61,195 nt of DNA from an uncultured Cytophagales bacterium (GTDB taxonomy: Bacteria > Bacteroidota > Bacteroidia > Cytophagales > Thermonemataceae), in the NCBI GenBank assembly GCA_938002655.1, contig CALLAC010000019.1, positions 1-61,195 of the forward strand, in the 5' to 3' direction. Of the stretch, positions 41,807 through 51,458 are shown one piece after another. Both the position numbers and the translations under genes were made by a program. Position 1 is the stretch's first letter, and every line of letters starts with the position of its first letter. The notes beneath the pieces were generated by a model that saw nothing but the letters and a program-made list of their open reading frames with translations, was not told the origin of the DNA and made no database searches.

Positions 41807-42805
41807 ATGAACACTCTGCACTCATATCGCCCCAAAATAAAAGATTATTCGGATACTACCAAAAATATTGCCGCTATTGATATCGGCACCAATACAGCTC
41901 ATTTGCTTATAGTAGAATTGCCTACTGAGCGGCAAATTTTTACTCCTTTTCGCATTTTGCACAAAGAAAAAATTGCCACGAAAATTGGTGAAGGAGGTAT
42001 CAGTTACGGATTTATCACCCAAGCCGCCCAAGAACGTCTGCTCAAAGCCCTTCATCAGTTTTGTGAAGTTTTGCAATATTATGAAATATCCCCCCAAAAT
42101 GCCCAAACTATTGCAACAAGTGCTTTTCGTAATGCATCTAACCAAAAAGAAATTATTGAAACTATACGCGAGCAGACAGGTTTGCAAGTGCAAGTTATTT
42201 CGGGTGATCAAGAAGCAGAACTTATTTATTATGGTGTAAAAGCCGCTCTCAAAATCGGAAAAGGCAATGCCCTCATTATGGATATTGGCGGTGGTAGTGT
42301 AGAATTTATTGTATGCAATGCCGAAAAAATGCTATGGAAACAAAGTTTTGAAATCGGGGCTCAAAGGCTTTTGGATAGATTTATGCAAGATGAAAAAATT
42401 ACCCATGCAGAACGCCAAGCTCTTCATGATTTTTTAGAACAAGCTCTTTCCCCTCTTTCCGAAATACTAAAAATTTATCCTATTGAAGTGCTGATTGGCT
42501 GTTCGGGAACCTTTGATACGATTGACGACATCAATCATATCAAAAAGCATCAGAAATTAGACTACCATGCCAAAGAAAGTGCTTTCACACGAGCCGAATT
42601 TGAAGTTATTTTTCAGGAATTTTTAGAAAAAAACCATGCCGAAAGGCTCGCCATACCTGGTATGACCCCCATGCGTGCCGATATGATTGTCGTTGCCTCT
42701 TGCCTTTTGGACTTTGTGCTTAGCAAATATCATATCTCACAAATTCGCGTTTCGCATTATTCGCTTAAAGAAGGAGCTATTTACAAGTTTTTGCAAAATT
42801 ACTGA
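41807..42805 (+). CDS. Ppx/GppA family exopolyphosphatase
   Basis: From the ATG at 41807 the protein has 332 residues. An in-frame TTG upstream is rejected because the promoter lies between it and the ATG. It has the ASKHA sugar-kinase-like fold: phosphate-1 loop AAIDIGTNTAHLLIVEL, connect motif TSAFRNASN, phosphate-2 IMDIGGGSVEFIV and IGCSGTFDTID. The short length equals the N-terminal catalytic pair of domains only, as in many Bacteroidota Ppx-like proteins. It hydrolyses polyphosphate and/or pppGpp, but the sequence does not separate these. It precedes dnaE by 60 bases. Confidence 0.9.
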   Translation: MNTLHSYRPKIKDYSDTTKNIAAIDIGTNTAHLLIVELPTERQIFTPFRILHKEKIATKIGEGGISYGFITQAAQERLLKALHQFCEVLQYYEISPQNAQTIATSAFRNASNQKEIIETIREQTGLQVQVISGDQEAELIYYGVKAALKIGKGNALIMDIGGGSVEFIVCNAEKMLWKQSFEIGAQRLLDRFMQDEKITHAERQALHDFLEQALSPLSEILKIYPIEVLIGCSGTFDTIDDINHIKKHQKLDYHAKESAFTRAEFEVIFQEFLEKNHAERLAIPGMTPMRADMIVVASCLLDFVLSKYHISQIRVSHYSLKEGAIYKFLQNY

Positions 42806-42865
42806 ATCCACTTTGCATAAAAACTATTTTTCCCGAAATTAGCACTTTCAAAATCATTCTTTTCT

Positions 42866-45800
42866 ATGTCTCAAATTATCCCTTTTGTGCATTTGCACTG
42901 CCATACGCAATTTTCATTGCTCGACGGAGCGGCAAGCATCAAGGAAATGATGAAAAAAGCTAAAAACGATGGTATGAGAGCCCTTGCCCTCACCGACCAC
43001 GGCAATATGTTCGGGGCTTTTAAGTTTGTAGCCGAAGCCAACGCCCAAGGATTAAAGCCTATTGTAGGTTGCGAATTTTACCTTGTCAAAGACCGCTTTC
43101 AAAAAAATTTCAAAAAAGGCGAAAAAGATAAGCGTTACCACCAATTGCTCCTTGCCAAAAATGCCGAAGGATACAAAAATCTTTCTAAACTTTGCTCTTT
43201 GGGGTTTATTGAAGGTTATTATGCCAAATACCCTCGTATTGATAAAGAACTGATTTTGAAGTATCATAAAGGGCTTATCGCTACTTCTTGCTGTTTGGGT
43301 GCCGAAATTCCACAGGCTATCATGTACGAAAGCGAAGAAAAAGCCGAAGAACTGCTCCAATGGTGGATTGATGTTTTTGGTGAAGATTATTACATCGAAC
43401 TCCAACGCCATCATATCGAAAATGTCAATGGCAAAGGCATGAGCCAAGAAGATGTCAATCAAGTATTATTGCATTTTGCCAAAAAATATAACCTGAAAGT
43501 AATTGCTACGAACGATTCGCACTATGTAGATGAAAAAGATGCCGCCGCTCACGATATTTTGCTTTGCATCAACACAGGTGCCAAAGTTTCAGACCCCAAA
43601 GCCACAGACGAAGAAAGTAGTAAAGGGCGTTTTGCCTTTCCTAATAGTGAGTTTTATCTGAAAACTCAAGCAGAAATGAATGCCCTCTTTGCTGATGTGC
43701 CTGCCGCCTTAGATTTTACAAACGAAATCTATGATAAAGTAGAAAATCTCAAGCTCAAACGCGATATTCTTATGCCAAACTATCCTTTGCCTGCTGGCTT
43801 TCAGTCGCAATACGAATATTTGCGTTATCTGACCTTTCAAGGTGCCCAACAAAAATATGGAACCCTCACTCCCGAAATAGAACAGCGTCTCAACTACGAA
43901 TTAGAAGTAATGCATAAAATGGGCTTTGAAGGCTACTTTCTCATTGTACAAGACTTCATCAATGCGGCAAGAAAACTGGGCGTGTGGGTAGGTACAGGCA
44001 GAGGCTCGGCGGCAGGCTCGGCAGTAGCTTATTGTATTGGCATTACCAATATAGACCCCCTAGCCTATAATCTGCTTTTTGAACGTTTCTTAAATCCCGA
44101 ACGTATTTCTATGCCTGATATTGATACTGATTTTGACGACGAGGGCAGGCAAAAAGTCATTGATTATGTGGTAGAAAAATATGGCAGAAACCAAGTGGCA
44201 TCTATCATTACCTATGGCACCATGGCGGCAAAAATGGCTATCAAAGATGTAGGCAGGGTCCTCGAACTACCGCTCACCGAAACCAATGAACTTGCCAAAC
44301 TCATTTCCGACAAACCAGGCACCAAGCTCAAAGATGAATACGAAAAACCTGAAATCAAAGCTATTTTAGCCGAAGATAGCCTTCGCAGTCGTGTCTTGAA
44401 AGAAGCATTAGTTTTAGAAGGCTCGGTACGCAATCGTGGCGTGCATGCCGCTGGTATCATCATTGCTCCCGATGATATTACCAACTACATTCCCGTTTGT
44501 ACTGACCCCCAAACACCTCTGCTAATTACACAATTTGATGGAAAAGTGATTGAAGAGGCAGGCATGCTCAAAATGGATTTTTTAGGACTGAAAACACTCA
44601 CTATCCTACGCGATGCCATTGATTTAATTCAAAGAAATCATAATATAAAAATTGATATTGATAAAATCCCCCTTGACGATAAAAAGACCTTCGAGCTTTA
44701 TCAAAAAGGCAATACCATTGGCACGTTCCAGTTCGAATCCGAAGGCATGCAAACTTGGCTTCGTAAGCTCAAACCTACCCATATTGAAGATTTGATTGCT
44801 ATGAATGCCTTGTACCGCCCAGGTCCTATGGATTTTATTCCCGTGTATATCAATCGTAAATACGGCAAAGAACCCGTAGAATATCCTCACCCCCTTTTAG
44901 AACCTATCTTGAAGCACACCTACGGAATTATGGTGTATCAGGAGCAAATTATGCAGACAGCTCAAATTATTGCGGGTTATACACTTGGCGGAGCCGATTT
45001 GTTGCGGAGAGCTATGGGGAAAAAAGACAAAGAGAAAATGGCAAAAGAACGCGACAAGTTTGTCAAAGGAGCCAAAGAACTCAACAATATTGACGAGAAA
45101 AAAGCCAATGAAATTTTTGATATCATGGAGCGTTTTGCCGAATATGGTTTCAATCGTTCTCACTCGGCGGCTTATTCACTAATTGCCTTTCAAACGGCTT
45201 ATCTGAAAGCACACTATCCCGCTGAATATATGGCTTCGGTGCTTACACACGCTATGGGCAACATTGAAAAAATTACTTTTTTCCTTGAAGAGTGCAAACG
45301 GCAAAACATTCAAGTTTTAGGACCTGATATCAACGAAAGTACCGACAAGTTCAGCGTAAATAAAAAAAGACAAATCCGTTTCGGATTAGCCGCTATCAAA
45401 GGAGCTGGCGAAGTTGCCGTAGCCAATATTATTGAAGAAAGACAAAAAAACGGCGATTTTAAGTCCATTTTTGATTTTGTAGAACGAGTAAACTTGCAAG
45501 CTGTCAATAAACGTGCTCTGGAAAGCCTAGTACAGGCTGGCTGTTTTGATTGCTTCAAAGAAATTCCTCGTGAAGCTTATTTTGCCAAAGAAAAAGAAGA
45601 AGAACTCACTTTTATTGAAAAACTAATTCGGTATGGCAATGCTATTCAGGCAGAAAAAAACAACGCCCAGCAGTCGCTTTTTGGTAACGGTACAGCCCAA
45701 CTCATTCCAATGCCCAAAATACCCAAAAATTTTACTACTTGGAGCCATCTAGAACGCCTAAACAAAGAAAAAGAAGTAGTAGGTTTTTACGTATCGGGGC

Positions 45801-46408
45801 ATCCGCTCAATGCTTACAAACTTGAACTACAAAAGTTTACCTCTTGTCGCCTGAAAGATATTTTCAAACCCAAAAGCGAAGAAAACCCTGAACCTTTTTA
45901 CAAAGATAAAGAAATTGCTATTGCAGGTATTGTGACTGAATTGCATACCAAACAAGCCAAAAACGGCAATTATTTTGTCACTTTCAAATTAGAAGACTAT
46001 GATGGTAGTTTGCAAATAAGCCTTTTCGGTTCGGATTATGCCAAATTCTCGCCTTTTATCAAACAAGATGCCCTTTTGTTTATCAAAGGCAAAATCCAAA
46101 AACGCTACCATAGCGAAGAGTATGAGTTTAGAGTTCAAAGCATTGATTTTCTGGCAGATGCTCGCGAAAAACTCATCAAAAGTCTTATTTTACACATAGA
46201 TTTACTATATCTTTCAGACCATTTAGTAGCCGAATTAGAAATGCTTTTGCAAGAAAATAAGGGCAAAGTCCCTATCAAAATGATATTGTGGGATAGTGAA
46301 GAAAATATACAAGTGCAAACCTTTTCCCGAAAATACACTGTAAATCTTGAAACCCAACTTCTAGAAAGTTTGGAACAACTCGAAGGCATAAAAGTAGGTA
46401 TTATGTAG
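42866..46408 (+). CDS. dnaE: DNA polymerase III subunit alpha
   Basis: The 1180-residue replicative polymerase starts with a PHP domain (FVHLHCHTQFSLLDGA, LTDHGNMFG). The polymerase core has GTGRGSAAGSAVAYC and PDIDTDFDDEGRQ with catalytic Asp418 and Asp420. It continues with TFQFESEGMQTWLRKLKP, YRPGPMDFIPVYINRKYG and the tandem HhH region. A C-terminal OB domain IAIAGIVTELHTKQAKNGN follows. The PHP metal ligands seem intact (HxH, DH), so a PHP exonuclease activity is possible. Length and order fit the DnaE1 type that replicates the Bacteroidota chromosome. Confidence 0.98.
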   Translation: MSQIIPFVHLHCHTQFSLLDGAASIKEMMKKAKNDGMRALALTDHGNMFGAFKFVAEANAQGLKPIVGCEFYLVKDRFQKNFKKGEKDKRYHQLLLAKNAEGYKNLSKLCSLGFIEGYYAKYPRIDKELILKYHKGLIATSCCLGAEIPQAIMYESEEKAEELLQWWIDVFGEDYYIELQRHHIENVNGKGMSQEDVNQVLLHFAKKYNLKVIATNDSHYVDEKDAAAHDILLCINTGAKVSDPKATDEESSKGRFAFPNSEFYLKTQAEMNALFADVPAALDFTNEIYDKVENLKLKRDILMPNYPLPAGFQSQYEYLRYLTFQGAQQKYGTLTPEIEQRLNYELEVMHKMGFEGYFLIVQDFINAARKLGVWVGTGRGSAAGSAVAYCIGITNIDPLAYNLLFERFLNPERISMPDIDTDFDDEGRQKVIDYVVEKYGRNQVASIITYGTMAAKMAIKDVGRVLELPLTETNELAKLISDKPGTKLKDEYEKPEIKAILAEDSLRSRVLKEALVLEGSVRNRGVHAAGIIIAPDDITNYIPVCTDPQTPLLITQFDGKVIEEAGMLKMDFLGLKTLTILRDAIDLIQRNHNIKIDIDKIPLDDKKTFELYQKGNTIGTFQFESEGMQTWLRKLKPTHIEDLIAMNALYRPGPMDFIPVYINRKYGKEPVEYPHPLLEPILKHTYGIMVYQEQIMQTAQIIAGYTLGGADLLRRAMGKKDKEKMAKERDKFVKGAKELNNIDEKKANEIFDIMERFAEYGFNRSHSAAYSLIAFQTAYLKAHYPAEYMASVLTHAMGNIEKITFFLEECKRQNIQVLGPDINESTDKFSVNKKRQIRFGLAAIKGAGEVAVANIIEERQKNGDFKSIFDFVERVNLQAVNKRALESLVQAGCFDCFKEIPREAYFAKEKEEELTFIEKLIRYGNAIQAEKNNAQQSLFGNGTAQLIPMPKIPKNFTTWSHLERLNKEKEVVGFYVSGHPLNAYKLELQKFTSCRLKDIFKPKSEENPEPFYKDKEIAIAGIVTELHTKQAKNGNYFVTFKLEDYDGSLQISLFGSDYAKFSPFIKQDALLFIKGKIQKRYHSEEYEFRVQSIDFLADAREKLIKSLILHIDLLYLSDHLVAELEMLLQENKGKVPIKMILWDSEENIQVQTFSRKYTVNLETQLLESLEQLEGIKVGIM

Positions 46409-46558
46409 TTTGAAATTCAAAGTTGTTTGAAAATATTTATCTTATATTTTATCAATAGCCAAAGCAAACAAAAGTTCAAAATTTTGGTTAAAAACGTACT
46501 TTTGCTTCATTTGCATACGAAGCCAAAATCAAAACATTTGCAAAAAGTAAACAAAATA

Positions 46559-47461
46559 ATGCTGAAAATAGCTTGGAGTTCGGTATATCGTCATCCTTTG
46601 CCCGAAGGGCATCGATTTCCTATGATAAAATACGACCTTATCCCCGAGCAACTACTCTATGAAGGTTCTGCAAGCAGTGAGAACTTTTTTTCACCTTGCC
46701 CTGTCAAGGAAAGATACATCATCAACACACATTCAGTAAGTTATTGGGAAAAACTCAAACAGCTCAAACTTTCCTCTTCCGAAATCCGCAGAACAGGTTT
46801 TCCGCTTTCTAAAAGTTTAGTTGAACGAGAAATCATCATTGCACAAGGCACCATAGAGTGTGCTTTATATGCCCAAACGTATGGCGTAGCAATGAACGTA
46901 GCAGGTGGTACACATCATGCCTTCACCAACAGAGGCGAAGGCTTCTGCTTGCTCAATGATGTAGCAATAGCCAGCAACTATTTGATAGAAAACAATTTAG
47001 CAAAACGTATTTTAATTGTAGATCTAGATGTTCATCAGGGTAATGGCACTGCCGAAATTTTTAAAAGCAACCGACAGGTTTTTACTTTTAGTATGCACGG
47101 CGAAAAAAACTATCCTCTGCAAAAAGAACAATCAGATTTGGATATCCCCTTACCCGATGGAATAACAGACGAGCCTTATCTGCAAATTTTACAGAACACT
47201 CTGCCCCAACTATTAGAAAAACATCAGCCCGAATTTATTTTTTATATTTCAGGGGTAGACGTACTACATACCGATAAGCTGGGCAGATTGGGTTTGAGTT
47301 TGGAAGGCTGTAAAGCTCGTGACCGATTTGTTCTAGAAACTTGCAAGCGTAATCAAATTCCAATTGCCATTAGTATGGGAGGTGGATACTCCGAACGCCT
47401 TGCCGATATTGTAGAAGCCCACTGCAATACGTTCCGCCTTGCCCAAGAAATTTTTTTCTAA
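46559..47461 (+). CDS. Histone deacetylase-family protein (AcuC-like)
   Basis: The 300-residue zinc deacetylase starts at ATG 46559 (MLKIAWSSVYRHPLPEGHRFP). The frame extends further upstream but is non-coding in character there. Active-site residues are visible: GGTHHAF with His119-His120, VDLDVHQGNGT with Asp155/Asp157/His159 as metal ligands and charge relay, SGVDVLHTDKLG with the second metal Asp, and SMGGGYS near the C-terminus. Bacterial members act on acetylated proteins, polyamines or acetoin-related substrates. Here the substrate is unknown. It follows dnaE after 150 bases with no clear terminator. Confidence 0.92.
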   Translation: MLKIAWSSVYRHPLPEGHRFPMIKYDLIPEQLLYEGSASSENFFSPCPVKERYIINTHSVSYWEKLKQLKLSSSEIRRTGFPLSKSLVEREIIIAQGTIECALYAQTYGVAMNVAGGTHHAFTNRGEGFCLLNDVAIASNYLIENNLAKRILIVDLDVHQGNGTAEIFKSNRQVFTFSMHGEKNYPLQKEQSDLDIPLPDGITDEPYLQILQNTLPQLLEKHQPEFIFYISGVDVLHTDKLGRLGLSLEGCKARDRFVLETCKRNQIPIAISMGGGYSERLADIVEAHCNTFRLAQEIFF

Positions 47462-47524
47462 AAAACCAATCTCTTTCCGAGCAATTTTTCTAATTTCCAA
47501 GGCTCATTGTTCAAATTTTTGCTT

Positions 47525-48925
47525 ATGAATATCAACATTCGCTTTTTGGGAGCTTCACAAGAAGTTACAGGTTCTAAATTTTTACTGGAAGTAGATGCGT
47601 TTAAAATATTGATAGACTGCGGTTTGTTTCAAGGAAAAAAAGAGTTACGCCTGCTGAACTGGTCAGATTTTCCCATGGCTCCTGCTGAAATAGACTGTAT
47701 CTTGCTTACACACGCTCACATAGACCATACGGGCTATTTGCCTCGCTTGGTAAAACAAGGCTATACAAATCCTATTCACTGCACCCACCCCACCCTTGAC
47801 TTGGTAAAAATTTTGCTTTTAGATTCAGCCAAATTGCAAGAAGAAGAAGCAATGTATGCCAGTAAAAAAGGGTATTCTAAACATAACCCACCTGAACCCC
47901 TCTACAATGAAAAAGATGCCCAAAAAGTATTTCCACTGCTTATCAGCCACTCTTTCAGACAATGGGTAAAAATTAGCGATACCATTGAAATTCGTTTCCA
48001 AACCGCAGGACATATTCTGGGGGCTTCTATCATTGAAGTTCTGCTTAAAGGAGAAAAAGAAAGTAAAAAAATAGTATTTTCAGGCGATTTGGGCAGATAC
48101 CAAGACCCTCTGATGCCTCCACCTACACCCATTCAAGAAGCTGATATTTTACTTGTTGAATCTACCTATGGCAACCGAGATAATATTGATGTTTTTCCTG
48201 AAAAAGAATTAGGCAGAATAGTCAGGCAAACCTTAAAGAATGGTTGTTTGGTTATTCCTGCTTTTAGCGTTGGCAGAACGCAAAGCGTTTTGTATTATCT
48301 TACCCAACTTCTTGATAAACAAGAAATACCTAGTGCCCCCATCTTTGTAGATAGCCCCATGGCGATAGATGTAACCGAACTTTACGATAAACATGACGAC
48401 TGCCACTCGCTTGCCAAAGAAGTTTTTCAGCAAGAACCTAACTTTCTCAAACACCCCAATATTCATTATTACCAAAGCCAAGAGCAATCTATTTCGCTGA
48501 ATGAAATCAGAAAAGGAGCTATTATTATTTCAGCAAGCGGAATGGCAACAGGAGGCAGAATTTTGCATCATCTTTACAACCGATTGCCCAATAGCCAAGA
48601 TACGATTTTATTTGTAGGCTACCAATCAGAAGGAACAAGAGGCAGAGATTTGCTAGAAGGCAAGGAATTTGTCAAAATTTTTGGCTCATACGTACCTGTA
48701 AAAGCTCAAATTGAATATATTGCGGGGCTTTCTGCCCATGCCGACCAAGAAGAGCTCTTGCAATGGCTTTCAAATTTCAGGCAAAGCCCTAAAATTACTT
48801 TCATCATTCACGGAGAAAAAGAAGCCTCTCAAACGCTCGCCTCCTTAATTCAAGAAAAATTTCAATGGAAAAACGTGGTAATCCCCAATTATCTAGAAGG
48901 TTTTGTGCTTTTCAGAGGTATTTAG
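47525..48925 (+). CDS. Beta-CASP metallo-beta-lactamase RNA nuclease-like protein
   Basis: The 466-residue protein begins MNINIRFLGASQEVTGSKFLLE, a hallmark of the bacterial CPSF73/Ysh1-like group. The metal site HAHIDH is at residues 63-68. The third ligand region is QTAGHILGASII, FSGDLGRY gives the fourth, and the beta-CASP cap has VIPAFSVGRTQSVL. Motif C SAHADQEEL and the last FIIHGEKEAS complete the set. These enzymes are expected to be RNA endo- or exonucleases. An in-frame TTG 18 bases upstream is rejected in favour of the ATG. Confidence 0.92.
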   Translation: MNINIRFLGASQEVTGSKFLLEVDAFKILIDCGLFQGKKELRLLNWSDFPMAPAEIDCILLTHAHIDHTGYLPRLVKQGYTNPIHCTHPTLDLVKILLLDSAKLQEEEAMYASKKGYSKHNPPEPLYNEKDAQKVFPLLISHSFRQWVKISDTIEIRFQTAGHILGASIIEVLLKGEKESKKIVFSGDLGRYQDPLMPPPTPIQEADILLVESTYGNRDNIDVFPEKELGRIVRQTLKNGCLVIPAFSVGRTQSVLYYLTQLLDKQEIPSAPIFVDSPMAIDVTELYDKHDDCHSLAKEVFQQEPNFLKHPNIHYYQSQEQSISLNEIRKGAIIISASGMATGGRILHHLYNRLPNSQDTILFVGYQSEGTRGRDLLEGKEFVKIFGSYVPVKAQIEYIAGLSAHADQEELLQWLSNFRQSPKITFIIHGEKEASQTLASLIQEKFQWKNVVIPNYLEGFVLFRGI

Positions 48926-48993
48926 AAAAATACTACAAATGACGTATATCATTTTCGGGCTTTTTGAACTAATTTGGTAGAAATTTCAAAGTT

Positions 48994-50001
48994 ATGCTAA
49001 AAGCCATTTGTAGTATAATATTGAGCTTATTTTTGGTGAGTACCAATGCTCAAAAAAGCAAAAACAAACCCAAAATCCGTGTAAGCATTTGGGAATTTTA
49101 TGATGTTCGCACTTTTCCAAAAGAAAATATTTTTATCAACCCTCTTGAAACCCTGAATGGTAAGGATGATGATAAAAATGGTTTCATAGATGATGTCTAT
49201 GGTATAGGTTTTGATTACCAAGAACAACCCACTTTGCACGAATACACTCCTACTTACGACACAGTAGGGAAAGTATTATTACGTTATTTTCATGGAACAG
49301 CAGTGGCAAGCGTTGTGCTACGCAATAACCCTGATGTGGAACTAGTAGGCGTTGGATTTTTGAAATACGTAGATAGACCTTACGAACCCAAATGGTTAGA
49401 AAATATCAAAAAAAGGCTTTTGGGCAATCCCGAAACAGACGTAGCTTTGCTTGATAAGCTCTTTCGTACTTCTGTTGCGTATTTTAAAAAGTATAACGTA
49501 AAAGTTGTAAATATTAGTTGGTCTGCTCATACCGATTTTTTCAAAAAATTTCTTGACGATTTAGGTATTTATAGCAATGAAAACTTTGAAAAAATGAAAA
49601 AATGGATGCAACTATTTCACAATAGCCTCTATAAAGTTTTTAAAGAAAATCCTGATATTTTTTTTGTTATAGCGGCGGGTAATGAAAACAGAGACATCGA
49701 TGAATGCTTTGCCGTTCCTGCGATTATAGATTTGCCCAATACTATCACCGTTGGAGGATTGGACAAAACAGGCAGGCAAAAAGCCAATTTTTCCAACTAT
49801 GGAAAAAATGTAAAGGTATTTGCTACTGCCATCTATAATCAACTACAGATTTCGCCTACGCACGTTCTTCCAGATGCCGAAGGAACTTCTTTTGCCGCAC
49901 CAGTGGTTACAGCTTATGTAGCTTGTCAGCTTGCTAAAGGCAAGAATTTTAAGCAAATCAAGAATGAACTCATTGCCCAAAAGTATATCATTTCAAAGTA
50001 A
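48994..50001 (+). CDS. Exported S8 subtilase-like protein lacking the usual Asp block
   Basis: The 335-residue protein has a signal peptide ending STNAQ. The S8 family His motif HGTAVASVV has His100, AAGNENRD is the oxyanion Asn block, and GTSFAAPVV has Ser299. The Bacteroidota-type calcium-like insert NGKDDDKNGFIDDVYG is present. However the strand that normally carries the catalytic Asp (VIDSG-x-D) reads IRVSIWEFYDV, with no Asp-Ser/Thr-Gly. The protease may be inactive, use another acidic residue (Glu or Asp in WEFYD), or act as a binding protein. No C-terminal sorting domain is visible. Confidence 0.85.
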   Translation: MLKAICSIILSLFLVSTNAQKSKNKPKIRVSIWEFYDVRTFPKENIFINPLETLNGKDDDKNGFIDDVYGIGFDYQEQPTLHEYTPTYDTVGKVLLRYFHGTAVASVVLRNNPDVELVGVGFLKYVDRPYEPKWLENIKKRLLGNPETDVALLDKLFRTSVAYFKKYNVKVVNISWSAHTDFFKKFLDDLGIYSNENFEKMKKWMQLFHNSLYKVFKENPDIFFVIAAGNENRDIDECFAVPAIIDLPNTITVGGLDKTGRQKANFSNYGKNVKVFATAIYNQLQISPTHVLPDAEGTSFAAPVVTAYVACQLAKGKNFKQIKNELIAQKYIISK

Positions 50002-50030
50002 GATGTAAATTTCATGAAAAAGTGCCATTG

Positions 50031-50069
50031 GGCTTGTCAGATTTTTAGAATCTGACAAGCCTATTTTTT
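50031..50069 (+). terminator. Intrinsic terminator after the subtilase gene
   Basis: A perfect 13-bp stem GGCTTGTCAGATT/AATCTGACAAGCC with a 5-base loop is followed by TATTTTTT. It lies 29 bases after the stop codon. Confidence 0.9.
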
Positions 50070-50182
50070 GAGATAATCAGATTAAGTCTTAAAACTCTAA
50101 AAAATAAGCACAAATCCAATGCATATCCTAATATGCTCAATTTCAAAAAATTCGGCATATTTTTTTCTTTTTTTTGTCAAAT

Positions 50183-50217
50183 TTATTTGGATTTAGTCTA
50201 AATAAGTTTTTATTTTG
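50183..50217 (+). promoter_or_regulatory. Palindromic operator overlapping promoter of metal-uptake operon
   Basis: A 9-5-9 inverted repeat TTATTTGGA-TTTAG-TCTAAATAA (8 of 9 pairs) lies at 50183-50205. A TTTG at 50186-50189 and a near-consensus TATTTTG at 50211-50217 have -33/-7-like spacing, so a bound repressor would cover the promoter. The position ahead of imelysin and TonB receptor genes makes Fur-type iron repression the first hypothesis. This is inference. Confidence 0.55.
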
Positions 50218-50258
50218 GGTCAAATTTCAGTTCAATCTAAAAAATAAAATGTTTAGTT

Positions 50259-51392
50259 ATGGTACGAGTAACCTATCTTTTTAGCTTTATTTTACTTTTT
50301 TTTGCTTCTTGCAAGAAAAAAGAAAGCCCTCGCCCCGATTTAATAATTCCAAGTACTTACGATGGGGCAAATTTCGACATCAATGCTTCTGTACAAGCGG
50401 CTGTGCTTGATCGGCTTGCCTCGCTTACTCGTGAAGCTCAAAAAGGGCGTAACCCTTCGGTTGTAGTCAACAAAACGGATTTGGATAATCTGTTTCGAGC
50501 AGGAAATCCTAGTTTGGCAAGTATAATTACCAGCTATTACAAAGCTCGTTTGGAAGGCACAGGCGGTTGGTTTGAAGAACTCGCAAAAGCTAGCGGGCAA
50601 GGTACGTACTCTCCGGGTCCCCCCACAGGCGAAGGTGGCGTACTTGGTGGCTATTTGTTTGATGAAAATGGTTTAGAAATTGAACAACTCATTGAAAAAG
50701 GACAGTTTGGAGCAACCCTCTACAAACACGCCCTTGATCTTATTGATGCAGGCAATTTCGATGAAGCTTTCGTAGATAAACTACTTGCCATTTACGGAGC
50801 AAAACCCAACTTTGCTAATTCAGGCTCTAACAACGTACCTGCCAATGCAAGAGATAGATTTGCGGCAAATTATGCAGCACGCCGCAGTGATATAAATGAT
50901 AACAATAGCCTGTACATACAAATCAAAAATCAGTTTATCAAATTGCAAGCCGCAGTGCGGGCTGGCTCTGCCTACAATCAAGAACGCAACGAAGCCATTT
51001 CCCAAATTAAATTGCTTTGGGAAAAAGCTATTGCCGCTACGGCTATCAACTATTGCCATAGCGTTATTGCTACTTTGAGCCAAACCAACCCTACCGATGC
51101 CCAAAAAGGTTCAGCTCTACACGCCCTCGGCGAAGCTATCGGCTTTATTCACGGATTTAGAACTATTCCACAAAATCATAAAAAAATTACTGATGCACAA
51201 ATCGATGAAATTCTGCTACTTTTCAATGCACCCAGCAACGCCACACCTACTTGTTACCTGTTTGTAACTGATGCTATCAATCAGCTTCCTAAGCTACAAC
51301 AAGCCATTGCCAAACTACAAAATATTTACGGCTTTACAAATGCCGAAATAGAAAGTTTCAAAAACAATTGGGTGGCTTTGCAAAGTCGTTAA
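50259..51392 (+). CDS. DUF4856 lipoprotein
   Basis: The 377-residue lipoprotein has lipobox LLFFASC (Cys18). Its mostly helical body shows DUF4856 features: PSTYDGANFDINASVQ near residues 31-48, GGVLGGYLFDENGLEIEQLIEKGQFGA near 126-152 and WEKAIAATAINYCHSVIATL later, with GEAIGFIHGFRTIP. DUF4856 proteins are typically encoded next to imelysins, as here (66 bases upstream). They are thought to take part in iron or other metal acquisition at the cell surface, without a proven mechanism. It is the first gene of the four-gene operon. Confidence 0.9.
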   Translation: MVRVTYLFSFILLFFASCKKKESPRPDLIIPSTYDGANFDINASVQAAVLDRLASLTREAQKGRNPSVVVNKTDLDNLFRAGNPSLASIITSYYKARLEGTGGWFEELAKASGQGTYSPGPPTGEGGVLGGYLFDENGLEIEQLIEKGQFGATLYKHALDLIDAGNFDEAFVDKLLAIYGAKPNFANSGSNNVPANARDRFAANYAARRSDINDNNSLYIQIKNQFIKLQAAVRAGSAYNQERNEAISQIKLLWEKAIAATAINYCHSVIATLSQTNPTDAQKGSALHALGEAIGFIHGFRTIPQNHKKITDAQIDEILLLFNAPSNATPTCYLFVTDAINQLPKLQQAIAKLQNIYGFTNAEIESFKNNWVALQSR

Positions 51393-51458
51393 GCTCTCTT
51401 TCTCCCTCTCTTTTGAAAGAGAGGGGCATTTTTTCTTGAATTTCAAAATTTTTGCCAA

